DNA from: Paucilactobacillus kaifaensis
Lineage (GTDB): Bacteria > Bacillota > Bacilli > Lactobacillales > Lactobacillaceae
Direction of reading: 5' to 3'
Assembly: GCF_005405145.1 (NCBI RefSeq)
Contig: NZ_BJDM01000001.1
Coordinates: 186,001-250,000, forward strand
DNA length: 64,000 nucleotides
A model generated the notes under the pieces. It saw only the letters and a list, made by a program, of their open reading frames with translations. It was not told the DNA's origin and did no database searches. Positions 62,629-64,000 of the stretch are shown one piece after another. The stretch's first letter is position 1. The number at the start of each line of letters is the position of its first letter. Made by a program: the position numbers and the translations under genes.

Positions 62629-64000
62629 ACGAAAAGATATTAAAAAAATTTTAGTGATTGGTTCTGGTCCAATCATTATTAGTCAAGCAGCCGAGTTTGA
62701 TTATTCTGGCACCCAAGCATGTTTAGCTTTAAAAGAAGAGGGCTATCAAGTAGTGTTGGTTAATTCAAATCCGGCCACAATTATGACAGATCCTGAAATT
62801 GCAGATCAAGTGTACATTGAGCCATTAACACTTGAGTTCGTTAGTCGTGTGATTCGAAAGGAACGACCTGATGCTATTTTGCCAACGGTAGGTGGCCAAA
62901 CAGGGCTCAACCTTGCCAAACAATTAGATGAAGCCGGCGTTTTAGCAACTTTCGGGATTGAGTTACTTGGGACCAGCTTGAAATCGATTAATCAAGCTGA
63001 AGATCGAGAGCAATTCAAGGAATTAATGCAACAACTTGGTGAGCCTATTCCCCAATCAAAAACGGTGGCGACTGTTGCAGAAGCACAAGCTTTTACTAGT
63101 CAGATTGGGTTTCCTGTTATTATTCGACCAGCCTATACATTAGGAGGTACTGGTGGCGGGATTGCCAATAATGTAACAGAGTTAGCAGAGATTGCTGAAA
63201 ATGGCTTGGCGTTATCACCAATTACACAAGTATTAATTGAACAAAGTATTGCGGGATATAAAGAGATTGAGTTTGAAGTAATGCGTGACCATAACGATAA
63301 TACAATGGTAGTTTGTTCAATGGAAAATTTTGATCCAGTAGGAATTCATACGGGTGACTCAATTGTGTATGCACCTGTACAGACGCTCTCAGATCGGGAA
63401 TATCAGTTGTTACGGGATGTTTCGCTAAGGTTGATTTCTGCACTAAAAATCGAGGGTGGCTGTAACGTACAATTGGCACTTGATCCACTAAGCTACCAAT
63501 ATTACATCATTGAAGTTAATCCACGCGTTAGTCGATCATCCGCGCTAGCATCAAAGGCCACCGGCTACCCGATCGCCAAATTAGCAGCTAAAATTGCCGT
63601 TGGTTTGACTTTGGATGAAATTAAAAATCCAATTACACAAACCACTTTTGCGGCATTTGAACCGTCACTAGACTATGTGGTTTGTAAAATTCCACGCTGG
63701 CCATTTGATAAGTTTAACCATGCTGATCGATTGTTAGGGACACAAATGAAAGCAACTGGTGAGGTGATGGCAATTGGAAGAAACATTGAAGAGGCGACCC
63801 AAAAGGCAGTTCGCTCACTAGAAATAGGAACCAATTCATTAGAGTTACCTGGGTTACACCAGTTGGATGAACAGGTGTTGGCCGATCGGTTGGTGAATGC
63901 ACGGGATGACAGGCTCTTTTGTATTGTTGAAGCTTTAAACCGACAATGGTCAGTAGAAGAAATTCATGAGTTAACAAAGATCGATTTATTTTTTCTGGAT
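62621..64000 (+). CDS. carB: Carbamoyl-phosphate synthase large subunit (partial, runs off the window)
   Basis: Starts at ATG 62621 with AAAGGAG 10 bases upstream and stays open for 460 codons to the window end. The N-terminus [45 protein letters not shown], the ATP-grasp segment [12 protein letters not shown] and [20 protein letters not shown] identify the first carboxyphosphate domain. About 600 further residues lie outside. It overlaps the carA stop by eight bases. Confidence 0.97.
   Translation, partial: MPKRKDIKKILVIGSGPIIISQAAEFDYSGTQACLALKEEGYQVVLVNSNPATIMTDPEIADQVYIEPLTLEFVSRVIRKERPDAILPTVGGQTGLNLAKQLDEAGVLATFGIELLGTSLKSINQAEDREQFKELMQQLGEPIPQSKTVATVAEAQAFTSQIGFPVIIRPAYTLGGTGGGIANNVTELAEIAENGLALSPITQVLIEQSIAGYKEIEFEVMRDHNDNTMVVCSMENFDPVGIHTGDSIVYAPVQTLSDREYQLLRDVSLRLISALKIEGGCNVQLALDPLSYQYYIIEVNPRVSRSSALASKATGYPIAKLAAKIAVGLTLDEIKNPITQTTFAAFEPSLDYVVCKIPRWPFDKFNHADRLLGTQMKATGEVMAIGRNIEEATQKAVRSLEIGTNSLELPGLHQLDEQVLADRLVNARDDRLFCIVEALNRQWSVEEIHELTKIDLFFLD

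Overview
The window looks like a low-to-moderate GC Gram-positive chromosome from the family Lactobacillaceae, probably close to the replication origin. Four things point there. Strong GGAGG-type ribosome binding sites and AUG/GUG/UUG starts are present throughout. Transcription is controlled by T-boxes and PyrR-type attenuation. The gene content is typical of lactobacilli (RexAB-type AddAB, maltose phosphorylase with beta-phosphoglucomutase, a pyrR-pyrB-pyrC-carA-carB operon). The jag-mnmE-mnmG run is normally origin-linked, and an exact 16-bp parS (ParB) palindrome lies at 12226, with a one-mismatch copy at 33370. MurE carries the DNPR motif known from meso-diaminopimelate-adding enzymes, which favours a mDAP-type lineage (for example the plantarum or vaccinostercus groups), but the species cannot be fixed from sequence alone.

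Layout. 1-3.7 kb: tail of jag, then mnmE-mnmG (tRNA wobble-uridine modification). 3.8-8.4 kb, minus strand: nitroreductase, then a probable operon murE - dicarboxylate/amino-acid symporter - aldo/keto reductase. 8.5-12.8 kb: asnB, signal peptidase I, an aspartate/glutamate racemase and a Ser-rich membrane protein. 12.9-13.8 kb: no large gene, but a promoter, an Ile-type T-box leader, a 51-codon ORF and a terminator. 13.9-22 kb: EndA-like nuclease, a 44-aa membrane protein, cardiolipin synthase, and a maltose locus (malR, operator/promoter, MFS transporter, maltose phosphorylase, beta-phosphoglucomutase). 22.1-23.5 kb: two broken genes meet head to head at a deletion scar. 23.7-31.8 kb: queT and addB-addA. 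31.9-41.2 kb: NADH dehydrogenase, small membrane protein, Old Yellow Enzyme-type reductase, DoxX protein, guaC/purA/purB with PurBox-like sites, and an amino-acid permease.

41.2-57.7 kb is a sulfur amino acid island. Three separate Met-specific T-box leaders (specifier AUG) precede (i) free-Met-sulfoxide reductase - metN - metP - metQ-like - SDR, followed by an SsuABC-like transporter with a Cys-rich binding protein, (ii) two Cys/Met PLP enzymes, and (iii) a second metQ-metN-metP transporter. An omega-amidase, a transaminase and a PanE-type ketoacid reductase follow, matching the last step of methionine salvage and 2-keto-acid reduction. 58.4-64 kb: the pyr operon, starting with a PyrR attenuator and running off the window inside carB.

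Across the window at least nine intergenic hairpin elements share end sequences (GTGYG...GCAC type). Five of them start at or just after the stop codon of a plus-strand gene. They are the most distinctive non-coding signal here, together with the orphan Ile T-box unit.
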